The position numbers were made by a program, and so were the translations under genes. 64,000 bases of DNA from positions 744,001-808,000 of the forward strand of contig NZ_CP040442.1 in NCBI RefSeq assembly GCF_015191005.1, given 5' to 3'. The stretch's first letter is position 1; every line of letters starts with the position of its first letter. Positions 38,101-46,052 of this stretch are shown here, piece by piece. Below the pieces are notes generated by a model that saw only the letters and a list, made by a program, of their open reading frames with translations, had not been told where the DNA came from and searched no databases. This DNA comes from Kaistella flava (ex Peng et al. 2021). Lineage in GTDB: Bacteria > Bacteroidota > Bacteroidia > Flavobacteriales > Weeksellaceae.

Positions 38101-38260
38101 TAAACCACAAAAGGCACAAAAGTTTTATGTTAAAAAATCATTTTAAAGTTGGTGAAAATTATTTTTTAAAGTTCACATCATTCTGAAAATTAAAGATTTT
38201 CAACTCTGTGCTCTTCCTTCTTTCAAAGTGATGACTAAATCTTTTGTTACTTTGTGGTTG
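38101..38260. repeat. CACAAAG-type palindromic intergenic repeat
   Basis: TAAACCACAAAAGGCACAAA (38101-38120) and CTTTTGTTACTTTGTGGTT (38241-38259) are inverted copies of each other with a few mismatches; about 120 A/T-rich bases lie between. It accounts for most of the 361-base gap between ychF and ferritin; the only other feature there is the hairpin at 38032. Confidence 0.6.
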
Positions 38261-38289
38261 AAATTTTATCTTTTAAATGACAGATATTA

Positions 38290-38841
38290 TTATGGGTTTT
38301 CAGACGAAGCATTTCTGGCCAGTTCAGCATCATCGGCAGCTTTTCCCAAATCTTTATCTAAATTGAAAAGAGATTCGTCAGTCGCTTTATCGCCACCAGC
38401 AATTTTTAATTTGTCGATTAAATCCATGGCTAAAGTTTCTTCTTCAATCTGTTCTTGTACAAACCATTGCAAGAAATTCCAGGTTGCCCAATCTTTTTCT
38501 TCAAAAGCCATTGTAACCAAATTGTAAATTTTCTCCGTATTATCTACTTCATGTTTAAAAACCTGATTGAAACATTCGGTCAAACTATTGGGATCCTTAT
38601 CTGCAGCCTTTAAAGCAGTTACGGTAGGTTTTCCGCCTCGATTCAAAATGTACTGCATGAATTTAATAGCGTGATTTCTTTCTTCTAAAGAATGGCGGAA
38701 TAAAAAGTTCCCAATTCCATCGTATCCTAAATCGGTTGCCCAAATTCCGTAGGATAAATAGACATGCGATTGCAGTAGTTCAACATTCATTTGGGTGCTT
38801 AATGCCTCTTCCAGGGTTGACGAAAGTCTTTTAGTATCCAT
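38290..38841 (-). CDS. Non-haem ferritin
   Basis: This 183-residue ferritin begins with LEEALSTQMNVELLQSHVYLSYGIW. The ferroxidase ligands are visible as Glu in AL..QMNVE, HSLEERNHAIKFMQYI (ExxH) and EEQIEEETLAMDLID. It oxidises and stores Fe(II) as a 24-mer shell in the cytoplasm. The C-terminus is somewhat extended (acidic, ending SSENP). It is divergent from the BlaI-type regulator, with 245 bases between. Confidence 0.9.
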   Translation of the reverse strand: MDTKRLSSTLEEALSTQMNVELLQSHVYLSYGIWATDLGYDGIGNFLFRHSLEERNHAIKFMQYILNRGGKPTVTALKAADKDPNSLTECFNQVFKHEVDNTEKIYNLVTMAFEEKDWATWNFLQWFVQEQIEEETLAMDLIDKLKIAGGDKATDESLFNLDKDLGKAADDAELARNASSENP

Positions 38842-39021
38842 AATTTAAATTTTTAATGATTGAATATTTACTAGCAAGAATAATTCCTTTGTAAAATTCT
38901 TCTATTATTTTAAGGTTTTTTTAACATATTAAGCTTCCAAGCACTATTTATGTATTTATCAGCTGAAAATTGTATTATTAAATATACAATAAAATAGATT
39001 GATACTTAATTTCATAATTAT

Positions 39022-39037
39022 AACTATAAAAATAGTT
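39022..39037. promoter_or_regulatory. Candidate BlaI operator 1
   Basis: AACTATAAAAATAGTT is an inverted repeat with ACTA and TAGT separated by 6 bases; it overlaps the -33 element of the blaI promoter. Confidence 0.5.
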
Positions 39038-39065
39038 GTACAATTAAAATTTATTTCTACATTTG
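39035..39065 (+). promoter_or_regulatory. Promoter of the BlaI/BlaR1-like operon
   Basis: GTTG (39035-39038), a 19-base spacer and TACATTTG (39058-39065). The ATG of the regulator gene is at 39087. Confidence 0.55.
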
Positions 39066-39087
39066 TATCACTAAACAAATAGTGATA
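39066..39087. promoter_or_regulatory. Candidate BlaI operator 2
   Basis: TATCACTA (39066-39073) and TAGTGATA (39080-39087) are perfect 8-base inverted copies with ACTA-N6-TAGT at the centre, placed between the -7 box and the start codon where a repressor would block transcription. Confidence 0.55.
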
Positions 39088-39452
39088 TGAAAATCTCTCA
39101 ATTAACAAAGGCGGAAGAACAGGTGATGCACTATCTCTGGGACTTAAAAAAAGCTTTCCTAAAAGATATTCTCGAACTTTTTCCCGAACCAAAACCACAT
39201 ACGAATACAGTTTCTACAATACTGAAAGTTTTAAAAGAAAAAGATTTTGTTGATTATGAAGTTTTTGGCAGACAACATCAATATTTTCCTTTGATCTCTA
39301 AAGAAAAATACAGCGGTAAATCAATGAAAAGTTTGGTCAAAAATTATTTTGAAGGCTCTTATAAAAACGCTGTTTCTTTTCTGGTCGAAAAAAACGAAAT
39401 GAGCGTTGAAGATCTTGAAATGCTCTTAAATGAACTTAAAAATAAAGACTGA
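39087..39452 (+). CDS. BlaI/MecI/CopY family transcriptional repressor
   Basis: This 121-residue winged-helix repressor begins ISQLTKAEEQVMHYLWDL and has PHTNTVSTILKVLKEKDFVDYEVFGRQHQYFPLISKEKY, the recognition helix and wing of the BlaI family. The C-terminal half is the dimerisation domain that the sensor protease cleaves. Its stop overlaps the start of the BlaR1-like gene (TGATG), so the two are translationally coupled. Two ACTA-N6-TAGT palindromes in its promoter suggest autorepression. No beta-lactamase gene is present, so the regulated function is probably envelope stress of another kind. Confidence 0.9.
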   Translation: MKISQLTKAEEQVMHYLWDLKKAFLKDILELFPEPKPHTNTVSTILKVLKEKDFVDYEVFGRQHQYFPLISKEKYSGKSMKSLVKNYFEGSYKNAVSFLVEKNEMSVEDLEMLLNELKNKD

Positions 39453-41185
39453 TGGAAGCACTATTTTTATATTTCGGGAAAGTTATTTTCACGTCGGGTG
39501 TAATGTTTTTGTATTACAAGTTGTTTCTTAAAGACAAGACTTTTCATCATTATAATCGCTTCTATTTGTTAGCGGCTACCGTAACAAGTTTGACATTGCC
39601 TTTACTCAAAGTGAGTTATTTTACACTTGAAGTAAACAGCAATATGTATTTATTAATTAATAGATTACAAAATTTAAGTTCAACTAATAATTCAAATAAT
39701 GATTTCAATTATTTTAAAATTGGCGCTTTTCTTACTGGACTGGTTGCTGTCTTTTTTCTAACGAAATTAATTTTCGGACTGGTTAAAATTCAGTTCTTAA
39801 AAAAGAAGTTTAGCAAAGAAAATTTCGAGGGAATTAGTTTCTATCAAACCGATTTGGCAGAAGCTCCATTTTCTTTTTTCAAAAATTTATTCTGGAAAAA
39901 TTCTATCGAACTTCAATCCGATTTAGGCCGTCAAATTCTGAAGCACGAAATTGTTCATATCGAACAGAAACATTCCTGGGACAAAATTTTCCTCGAAATT
40001 ACCACTTCCCTATTTTGGTTTAATCCTTTCTTTTATTTGATCAAAAAAGAGATCAATTTAATACACGAATATCTGGCTGATAAAAAAGCCGTCAAAAACT
40101 CGGACACCAAAGCATTTGCGCAGATGCTTTTGGCAAGTCACTTTTCCGGAAAACAGTTACCTGCATCGAGTCCGTTCCTTAGTTCTAACCTCAAAAAAAG
40201 ATTAACAATGCTTAAAAAATCAAAAACAAAATTCAGTTATGCGCGACGAATTCTAGCGTTGCCTTTATTGTTTATCCTTGCTTTCATGTATTTGGTCAAT
40301 GCAAAAAACAAAGAAATAAAAATCACAAATCAGGAAATTGAAAAAATGGTTTCTAACCTGAAAACGGACACCATTAAACCCAATATAAAAGCAGAGAATA
40401 ATGTAAAAATTAAATCTGATCTTAATTCAATTCAAAGTCAGATTGATGAAAAACACAAAGCATTGGAACCTTTGCAGGAAAGTTTAAATGCAAAGCAGAA
40501 AGAAGCTGGAAAATTAAGTTCGGAAATGAATGCAAAAAGTAAAGAACTTCTGAAACTTAGTGCAAATAAAGATTTCGACAGTCCGAAATTTAAAGCGCTT
40601 GAGGAGCAAATGAATTCACTTGGTGCCCAAATCGATGCAATATTTAACACAGAAGATTTTCAAAATAAAATGAAACTCGTTGATAAAAATTATGGTGAAT
40701 TAGATCAACTCTATGCTAAAATAGATCAATATTATAATTCTGAGGATTTCAAATTTAAAATGAAAGAAATAGAATTTAAAGCAAAAGAAATTGAAAGGAA
40801 ATTCAATTCTCCTGAATATCAAAAGAAAATGAAAGATGCAGAAGCAAAAATGAAAGAAGCTGAAAGGAAATTTAATTCTCCTGAATTTCAAAAGAAAATG
40901 AAAGAGTCAGAAGTAAAAATGAAAGAAGCTGAGAGAAAATTAAAATTCGCAGAATTCAAACAAATTATGAATGACTCTGAAATAATAGCGATTGAATCAG
41001 TTAATTACAAGCCAAATTCAATAATAAAACAAGCTGAAAAAACTGATATTTTCATTGACGAAAAACCGTCAACCAATGAAGAAATGCAAAATTTAGATCC
41101 AAATACAATTGAATCAGTTCACGTTTATAAGAAAGGATTTGATGGAAATAAAAAAGGTGAAATTCATATAAAACTCAAAAAATAA
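39452..41185 (+). CDS. BlaR1-like M56 family metallopeptidase with repetitive C-terminal region
   Basis: This 577-residue protein has several membrane helices in its first 120 residues and another near 265-285, with the zinc motif HEIVHIEQKHSWDK (HExxH) in the cytoplasmic loop between them and HEYLADKKAV further on. This is the sensor protease that cleaves BlaI-type repressors. The rest (about 290-577) is not a penicillin-binding domain: it is a charged, helical region with repeats such as ERKFNSPEFQKKMKESE, ending DPNTIESVHVYKKG, which resembles the TonB-plug-like tail of other Bacteroidota M56 proteins. It is coupled to the repressor gene. Confidence 0.88.
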   Translation: MEALFLYFGKVIFTSGVMFLYYKLFLKDKTFHHYNRFYLLAATVTSLTLPLLKVSYFTLEVNSNMYLLINRLQNLSSTNNSNNDFNYFKIGAFLTGLVAVFFLTKLIFGLVKIQFLKKKFSKENFEGISFYQTDLAEAPFSFFKNLFWKNSIELQSDLGRQILKHEIVHIEQKHSWDKIFLEITTSLFWFNPFFYLIKKEINLIHEYLADKKAVKNSDTKAFAQMLLASHFSGKQLPASSPFLSSNLKKRLTMLKKSKTKFSYARRILALPLLFILAFMYLVNAKNKEIKITNQEIEKMVSNLKTDTIKPNIKAENNVKIKSDLNSIQSQIDEKHKALEPLQESLNAKQKEAGKLSSEMNAKSKELLKLSANKDFDSPKFKALEEQMNSLGAQIDAIFNTEDFQNKMKLVDKNYGELDQLYAKIDQYYNSEDFKFKMKEIEFKAKEIERKFNSPEYQKKMKDAEAKMKEAERKFNSPEFQKKMKESEVKMKEAERKLKFAEFKQIMNDSEIIAIESVNYKPNSIIKQAEKTDIFIDEKPSTNEEMQNLDPNTIESVHVYKKGFDGNKKGEIHIKLKK

Positions 41186-41219
41186 TTGATATTTTAAAAC
41201 GATTTCTAATACTTCAAAT

Positions 41220-42086
41220 ATGAACAAACTACTTTTTCTTTCACTATTTATTTTCAGTTTCGGAAATGCTCAAAATCAGCGTTTCAGTTATGTTTATCAA
41301 TTTGTTCCCGATTCTACAAATCAAGCAGATGTAAAATCTGAAATGGTAGTATTGGAAGTTTTACCGAAATTTTCAAAATTCTATAGCGAAACCGTTTTTA
41401 AAAGTGATTCGATTTCTAACGCAATTTTAGAAAAAGAAGCTAAAGCTACAGGAGTAGTAAATGTAAAAACTGATATGAGAAAAGGATTTTTCAGAAATAC
41501 AATTATTAAAGAAAACCCTGATTATAAAACATTTTTAATTACAAGAATCGGACAAACCAAAATGAAAGTTTTAGATGACCGAAAGATAAATTGGAAAATT
41601 CTACCGGAAAAACAAAAAATTGGCGAATTCGAAACTCAAAAAGCTGAAACCGAAATGTACGGTAGAAAATGGACTGCTTGGTTTACGACAGAAATTCCAA
41701 TTCAGGAAGGACCTTATAAATTTCACGGTTTGCCGGGATTGATTGTGAAAATTGAAGATCAAAATAAAAGTCATTCGTTCGCATTAAATGGAATTAAAAA
41801 TCTAACTGCAGAAGAAGTGAAAAATATTGATCCCAATAAAAATTTTGTTTTTGATGAAGGAAATTATCTTAATATGGAACGATCTGCCTATAAAAAGTTT
41901 TATCTGGAAAACAGAAACGATCCGAACAAATCAGTTCGCTCCGCTTTGGGAAACTTAGAAATGGTAAGAGTTAATATAGGCGGTAAGATGACTGATATTA
42001 ATGAATTTCTTCGTGATCGTGAAAAGCAGCAAAAGGAAAAAAACATGAAAGATAATAATCCTCTCGAGCTCGATTTGCTGAAATAA
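41220..42086 (+). CDS. GLPGLI family protein
   Basis: This 288-residue exported protein has a signal peptide (MNKLLFLSLFIFSFGNAQ) and the family motif KFHGLPGLIVKIED near residue 178. GLPGLI proteins are widespread in flavobacteria, often beside M56/BlaI genes, and have no known function. It starts 34 bases after the BlaR1-like gene and is probably in the same operon, which makes it a candidate effector of that sensor system. The C-terminus is Lys- and Glu-rich. Confidence 0.85.
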   Translation: MNKLLFLSLFIFSFGNAQNQRFSYVYQFVPDSTNQADVKSEMVVLEVLPKFSKFYSETVFKSDSISNAILEKEAKATGVVNVKTDMRKGFFRNTIIKENPDYKTFLITRIGQTKMKVLDDRKINWKILPEKQKIGEFETQKAETEMYGRKWTAWFTTEIPIQEGPYKFHGLPGLIVKIEDQNKSHSFALNGIKNLTAEEVKNIDPNKNFVFDEGNYLNMERSAYKKFYLENRNDPNKSVRSALGNLEMVRVNIGGKMTDINEFLRDREKQQKEKNMKDNNPLELDLLK

Positions 42087-42173
42087 ATCAGTAAAATTCA
42101 GGAGTATTTTCATCATTACAACATCGTAAATTTCCTTAACTTTAATGTATTAAAAATTAAAATATTTAAAGTC

Positions 42174-42410
42174 ATGGAAAATCACAACCTTACCCACGAA
42201 TTCCCTGAACTGGAAGAAAAAATCAATGCGTTTAAGCTGAATGATGAAACCTTCAAAAAAATGTATGTGAATTATGAAGAAGTCAACGCACTCATTCAGC
42301 ATTACGAAGACGGCGAACAAAATCACACCACCGATGAACACTTAACTGATCTAAGAAAAAAAAGAGTTCATTTAAAAGATGATTTGTATTCTTATCTTCA
42401 TCAAAATTAA
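42174..42410 (+). CDS. DUF465 (YdcH-like) small protein
   Basis: This 78-residue protein starts MENHNLTHEFPELEEKINAFKLNDETFKKMYVNYEEVNALIQHYED and has LRKKRVHLKDDLYSYLHQ at the end, the standard YdcH/DUF465 helical hairpin with about 70 residues. The function is unknown. It is followed by a terminator and stands alone. Confidence 0.85.
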   Translation: MENHNLTHEFPELEEKINAFKLNDETFKKMYVNYEEVNALIQHYEDGEQNHTTDEHLTDLRKKRVHLKDDLYSYLHQN

Positions 42411-42436
42411 AATTACCTTTTCATCAATTATTTTCT

Positions 42437-42466
42437 AAGCGGCTTTATCAGTCGCTTTTTTTATTT
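42437..42466 (+). terminator. Terminator of the DUF465 gene
   Basis: AAGCGGC pairs with GTCGCTT (one G-U pair) across a 7-base loop, followed by TTTTTTATTTTT. Confidence 0.75.
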
Positions 42467-42583
42467 TTAGTTCAAGATATTTTATTTCTTTAAAAATTTC
42501 AATACTAAATTTGAAATCTGTTTAAAATTTTATATAAATTTACAGAAGCTTCGCTTTTTTCAGACCAATGAGATGCTTTAAAT

Positions 42584-43417
42584 ATGGAACAATTCCCATT
42601 AACAATTTTAACCGAAAAAGATCTCTTTGAAAAAGTGGAGATTGAAAAGCTTTATCAGCAAGAACATCCTACAACGTTGTTCGTGAGAAAAGGACAGGCA
42701 AATCTCAGCGTGCAAATTAATAAAGTACAACTCAGTGCCAATACGGTTTTGATTCTTGATCCAAAATCGACTTATAAAATCCACAGCGTAAGCCCTGATT
42801 TTGAAGGCAGAATTGTAGTATACGAAAACGATTACGTTCAAAAATTAGGATTGAAATTGAACAAGTTGCAAGTCTTTAAACATTTTAAATCGCACCTTAA
42901 TAACATTGATTATTTACCCGAAAAAGAGCATAATTTACTTTGGACAGAAATAGATTTATTAGCCGAACTCTTAAAAAATGATATTTCTTTAGACTATAAG
43001 GAAGATATCGTGGATCATCTATTTTCTGCCTTTATTTATGGCTTAGCTGGTGCGTTGCTGAAGCAAGAAGAACTGGGGAAAACTACTATGACCCGTCAGG
43101 AGGAAATTACTTTTGAATTTGTAAAAAATGTTTTTGAAAATTTTAGATCTGAAAAGTTATTGCAGTTTTACGCCGACAAGCAAAATCTGACGATTAGACA
43201 TCTGAGTTCGGTCGTAAAATCGATTACGCAGAAAACCGCCAATCAGGTGATCTCTGAGTTTGTAATGAACGAGTCTAAGATCTTACTTACTTCGTCTAAA
43301 ATTAGCATTCAGGAAATTGCAAATGATCTTCAGTTTTCGGATCCCTATTCTTTCTCCCATTTCTTTAAAAAGCATTCGGGAATGAGCCCAATTCAATATA
43401 GGACTGAACCAAACTAG
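42584..43417 (+). CDS. AraC family transcriptional regulator
   Basis: This 277-residue regulator has an N-terminal cupin-like ligand domain (residues 1-160) and a C-terminal double helix-turn-helix: LQFYADKQNLTIRHLSSVVKSITQKTANQV and ISIQEIANDLQFSDPYSFSHFFKKHSGMSPIQYR, the classic AraC signature. It lies 87 bases before a TolC-HlyD-MFS operon on the same strand and is likely to control it. The inducer is unknown. Confidence 0.9.
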   Translation: MEQFPLTILTEKDLFEKVEIEKLYQQEHPTTLFVRKGQANLSVQINKVQLSANTVLILDPKSTYKIHSVSPDFEGRIVVYENDYVQKLGLKLNKLQVFKHFKSHLNNIDYLPEKEHNLLWTEIDLLAELLKNDISLDYKEDIVDHLFSAFIYGLAGALLKQEELGKTTMTRQEEITFEFVKNVFENFRSEKLLQFYADKQNLTIRHLSSVVKSITQKTANQVISEFVMNESKILLTSSKISIQEIANDLQFSDPYSFSHFFKKHSGMSPIQYRTEPN

Positions 43418-43457
43418 GCAATTCCTACATTTGAACATTTTGTTAATTGTTTTAATC

Positions 43458-43489
43458 ATTGTAACCAAGTTACTTTCACCATAATTTTG
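43458..43489 (+). promoter_or_regulatory. Promoter of the efflux operon
   Basis: ATTG (43458-43461), a 20-base spacer and TAATTTTG (43482-43489). The ATG of the TolC-like gene is at 43505; an in-frame TTG at 43487 is part of the -7 box. Confidence 0.6.
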
Positions 43490-43504
43490 CATAAAAATAA
43501 GGAA

Positions 43505-44815
43505 ATGAATAAAGTATTTAAAATAGGATGTCTGACAGCGGCTTTTTTTTGGGCAGGGCATTATCAAAGTCAGGAAGTTAAAGAGTTGACCATTAAGCAA
43601 GCAACTGAACTGGCTTTGCAACATCATCCGCAATTAGCAGTTTCTGAGAAAAAGATAGAAATAGCGAAACAAAATACTGAGATTTCAAAGCTTCAGAAAC
43701 TTCCTTCTATTACCGCTTCTACGAGTCAATTTTATTTAGGAAATTCTTTAATTATCGATAAAGATTTTTCAAATTCAATGTCGGTTCAATTGCCTCATTA
43801 CGGGAGTTCTTATGGTATTCAGGCGAGTCAGGTTATTTTTAAAGGTGGTTTAATTAAAAAATCAATTGAGATTACGGCTTTGCAGGAACAATTGTCTGAA
43901 CTGGATTACGAAAAAGATCAGCAAGATGTAAAATTTCTGGTGATGTCGAATTACCTGGATGTTTTAAAAATTATCAATCAAAAACAAGTTTACGATAACA
44001 ATAAAAAGTTAGCACAAATCAGATTAGATAACGTCAAAAAATTCTACCAGCAAGGAATGGTTACCAGAAATGAAATCATTAGAGGTGAACTCGGAATTAT
44101 GAATATCAATCAGGGACTTTTGGTTTTAACTAATAATCAAAAAATCTTGAACTACAATTTAAATAACGCTTTAGGCTTAGCTGAAAACACTGAAATCGTT
44201 CCTGTAGAAAATATTGAAAAAGAACAATCACTCAACGATTTGAACTATTATATTGATTTGGCTCACGAAAATAATCCGAGTCAAAAATATGTAAAAAGAA
44301 GCATCGAAATTTCTGATAAGAATATCGAAATCATTAATACTGATAAAATGCCGACGATCGCTGGATTTGGCGGATATACTTTAAACAAACCTATTACAAG
44401 CAGTTCTCCGGTAGTTGATATGTATTCTGGTGGTTATCAAGTTGGCGTTTCTTTGAGTTATAATATTGATAATTTATATAAAACAAAAAAGAAATTACAA
44501 TTGGGACAGCTTCAAAAAGAACAGGCTGAAAAAACGTATAATTTGGTAGAGCAGAATATCAATATGCAAGTTAATGCCGCATTTATTAATCATCAAAATG
44601 CGATTGAAAATCTGGTTATTTTAAAAGAAGCACAAACTTTGGCAGATGAAAATTATAAAATCACGGAAGCTAAATATTTGAATCAATTAGCGGTACAAGC
44701 TGAAATGACGGATGCTCAAAACCAAAAAATTCAAGCTGAATTAGATTACGTTAATGCGGAAATCGATTTGCTTTATCAATACTACAACCTATTGAAAGCT
44801 ACAGGAACGCTTTAA
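43505..44815 (+). CDS. TolC family outer-membrane efflux protein
   Basis: This 436-residue outer-membrane channel has a signal peptide (MNKVFKIGCLTAAFFWAGHYQSQ) and two OEP domains; ITKQ-like repeat starts VKELTIKQATELALQHHPQLA and DLAHENNPSQKYVKRSIEISDKN mark the two halves. It forms the exit duct of the pump encoded by the next two genes. The ATG at 43505 is preferred because the in-frame TTG six codons earlier is inside the promoter. The gene leads the efflux operon controlled by the adjacent AraC gene. Confidence 0.9.
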   Translation: MNKVFKIGCLTAAFFWAGHYQSQEVKELTIKQATELALQHHPQLAVSEKKIEIAKQNTEISKLQKLPSITASTSQFYLGNSLIIDKDFSNSMSVQLPHYGSSYGIQASQVIFKGGLIKKSIEITALQEQLSELDYEKDQQDVKFLVMSNYLDVLKIINQKQVYDNNKKLAQIRLDNVKKFYQQGMVTRNEIIRGELGIMNINQGLLVLTNNQKILNYNLNNALGLAENTEIVPVENIEKEQSLNDLNYYIDLAHENNPSQKYVKRSIEISDKNIEIINTDKMPTIAGFGGYTLNKPITSSSPVVDMYSGGYQVGVSLSYNIDNLYKTKKKLQLGQLQKEQAEKTYNLVEQNINMQVNAAFINHQNAIENLVILKEAQTLADENYKITEAKYLNQLAVQAEMTDAQNQKIQAELDYVNAEIDLLYQYYNLLKATGTL

Positions 44816-44847
44816 AAAAAACGATATAACGACTAAGAAATAACAAA

Positions 44848-46020
44848 ATGGAAAATAAGGAAAACAACTCAACAATAGAAAATAAGGATGCGGAAGCTCA
44901 GAAGCCAACCGCTCCAACAAAAGTAGCAAATCCACAAACTGAAAAAAAGATGACTAAAAACAAATCCAATAAATTAAGAAATACAATTGCAAATGTTTTG
45001 GTTTTTGTCGTGGTCGCTTTTGGATTTTACTGGTTAATTAAAGAATATTTCAATGTAGGTAAAGAAAACTATACCGAATCTGCACAAGTTCAGGAATTCA
45101 TTAATCCAATTAGCTCACGAGTTTCTGGTTATATTAAAGAGATAAAATTCACAGAACACCAGGCAGTTAAAAAAGGCGACACGCTTGTAATTTTGGATGA
45201 CCGTGAAATCAGTACTCAATTGGAGCAAGCTGAAGCGGCATATCAAAATACCTTAGCACAAAGACAAGCAACCAACTCTTCTATTAATACTGTTTCCAGT
45301 AATATTTCAGTTTTGGAAAGTAATATTGCCGGACAAAAAGCAAGATTGTGGAATGCTGAACAAAACTTAAAAAGGTATCAAAACTTACTGAAAGCAGAAG
45401 CGGTAACAAGACAGCAATACGATCAAGTAAAAACGGAATATGACGCTACCAAAGCTTCTTACCAAACCTTGTTGAATCAAAAAAACTCTGCACAACTTTC
45501 CACTTCAGAAGTGAAGAGCAAAATCGGAATTAATGATGCAGAAATTAAAAGAGCGAAAGCTGCTTTGGATATGGCGAAAATTAATGAAAGTTATGCAGTA
45601 ATAACCGCTCCATACGACGGAATTATGGGAAGAAGATTAATCTCTGACGGACAATTAATTCAAAGCGGACAGCAAATAGCAACCATTGTTTTAGATGGTG
45701 AAAAATGGGTAACTGCTAACTTTCTGGAAAGTCAAATGCCGGAAATCGAAATCGGTAAAAAAATTACGATGAAAGCAGATGCTTTAGGAGGAAAACAATT
45801 TGAAGGTGTGGTAACTGCTATTTCTGCTGCTACTGGTTCTCAATATTCAAATGTTGCCACGGATAATTCAACAGGAAATTTCGTGAAAGTTCAACAAAGA
45901 ATTCCAGTGAGAATTGAATTCACAGAAAACAATAAAAAAGAAGATATCGCAAAACTACGTGCCGGGATGAACATGGCCGTTACCGTAACAGCTACGAAAG
46001 AAAATACAAAATCGAAATAA
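44848..46020 (+). CDS. HlyD/EmrA family membrane-fusion protein
   Basis: This 390-residue periplasmic adaptor has a cytoplasmic N-terminus of about 45 residues, one membrane helix (LRNTIANVLVFVVVAFGFYWLI, about 46-66), a lipoyl half-motif INPISSRVSGYIKEIKFTEHQAVKKGDTLVILDD, a coiled-coil region (residues 110-220), and the second half VITAPYDGIMGRRLISDGQLIQSGQ. It joins the MFS pump to the TolC channel. Gaps to the neighbours are 32 bases on each side, so it is in the same operon. Confidence 0.92.
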   Translation: MENKENNSTIENKDAEAQKPTAPTKVANPQTEKKMTKNKSNKLRNTIANVLVFVVVAFGFYWLIKEYFNVGKENYTESAQVQEFINPISSRVSGYIKEIKFTEHQAVKKGDTLVILDDREISTQLEQAEAAYQNTLAQRQATNSSINTVSSNISVLESNIAGQKARLWNAEQNLKRYQNLLKAEAVTRQQYDQVKTEYDATKASYQTLLNQKNSAQLSTSEVKSKIGINDAEIKRAKAALDMAKINESYAVITAPYDGIMGRRLISDGQLIQSGQQIATIVLDGEKWVTANFLESQMPEIEIGKKITMKADALGGKQFEGVVTAISAATGSQYSNVATDNSTGNFVKVQQRIPVRIEFTENNKKEDIAKLRAGMNMAVTVTATKENTKSK

Positions 46021-46052
46021 GATGAAGTATTTCAAAACAAAAATTTTGAATA

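Noticed and set aside
39087..42086. BlaI/BlaR1 operon as a beta-lactam resistance locus
   Set aside because: The BlaR1-like protein lacks a penicillin-binding domain and no beta-lactamase or PBP2a gene is present.
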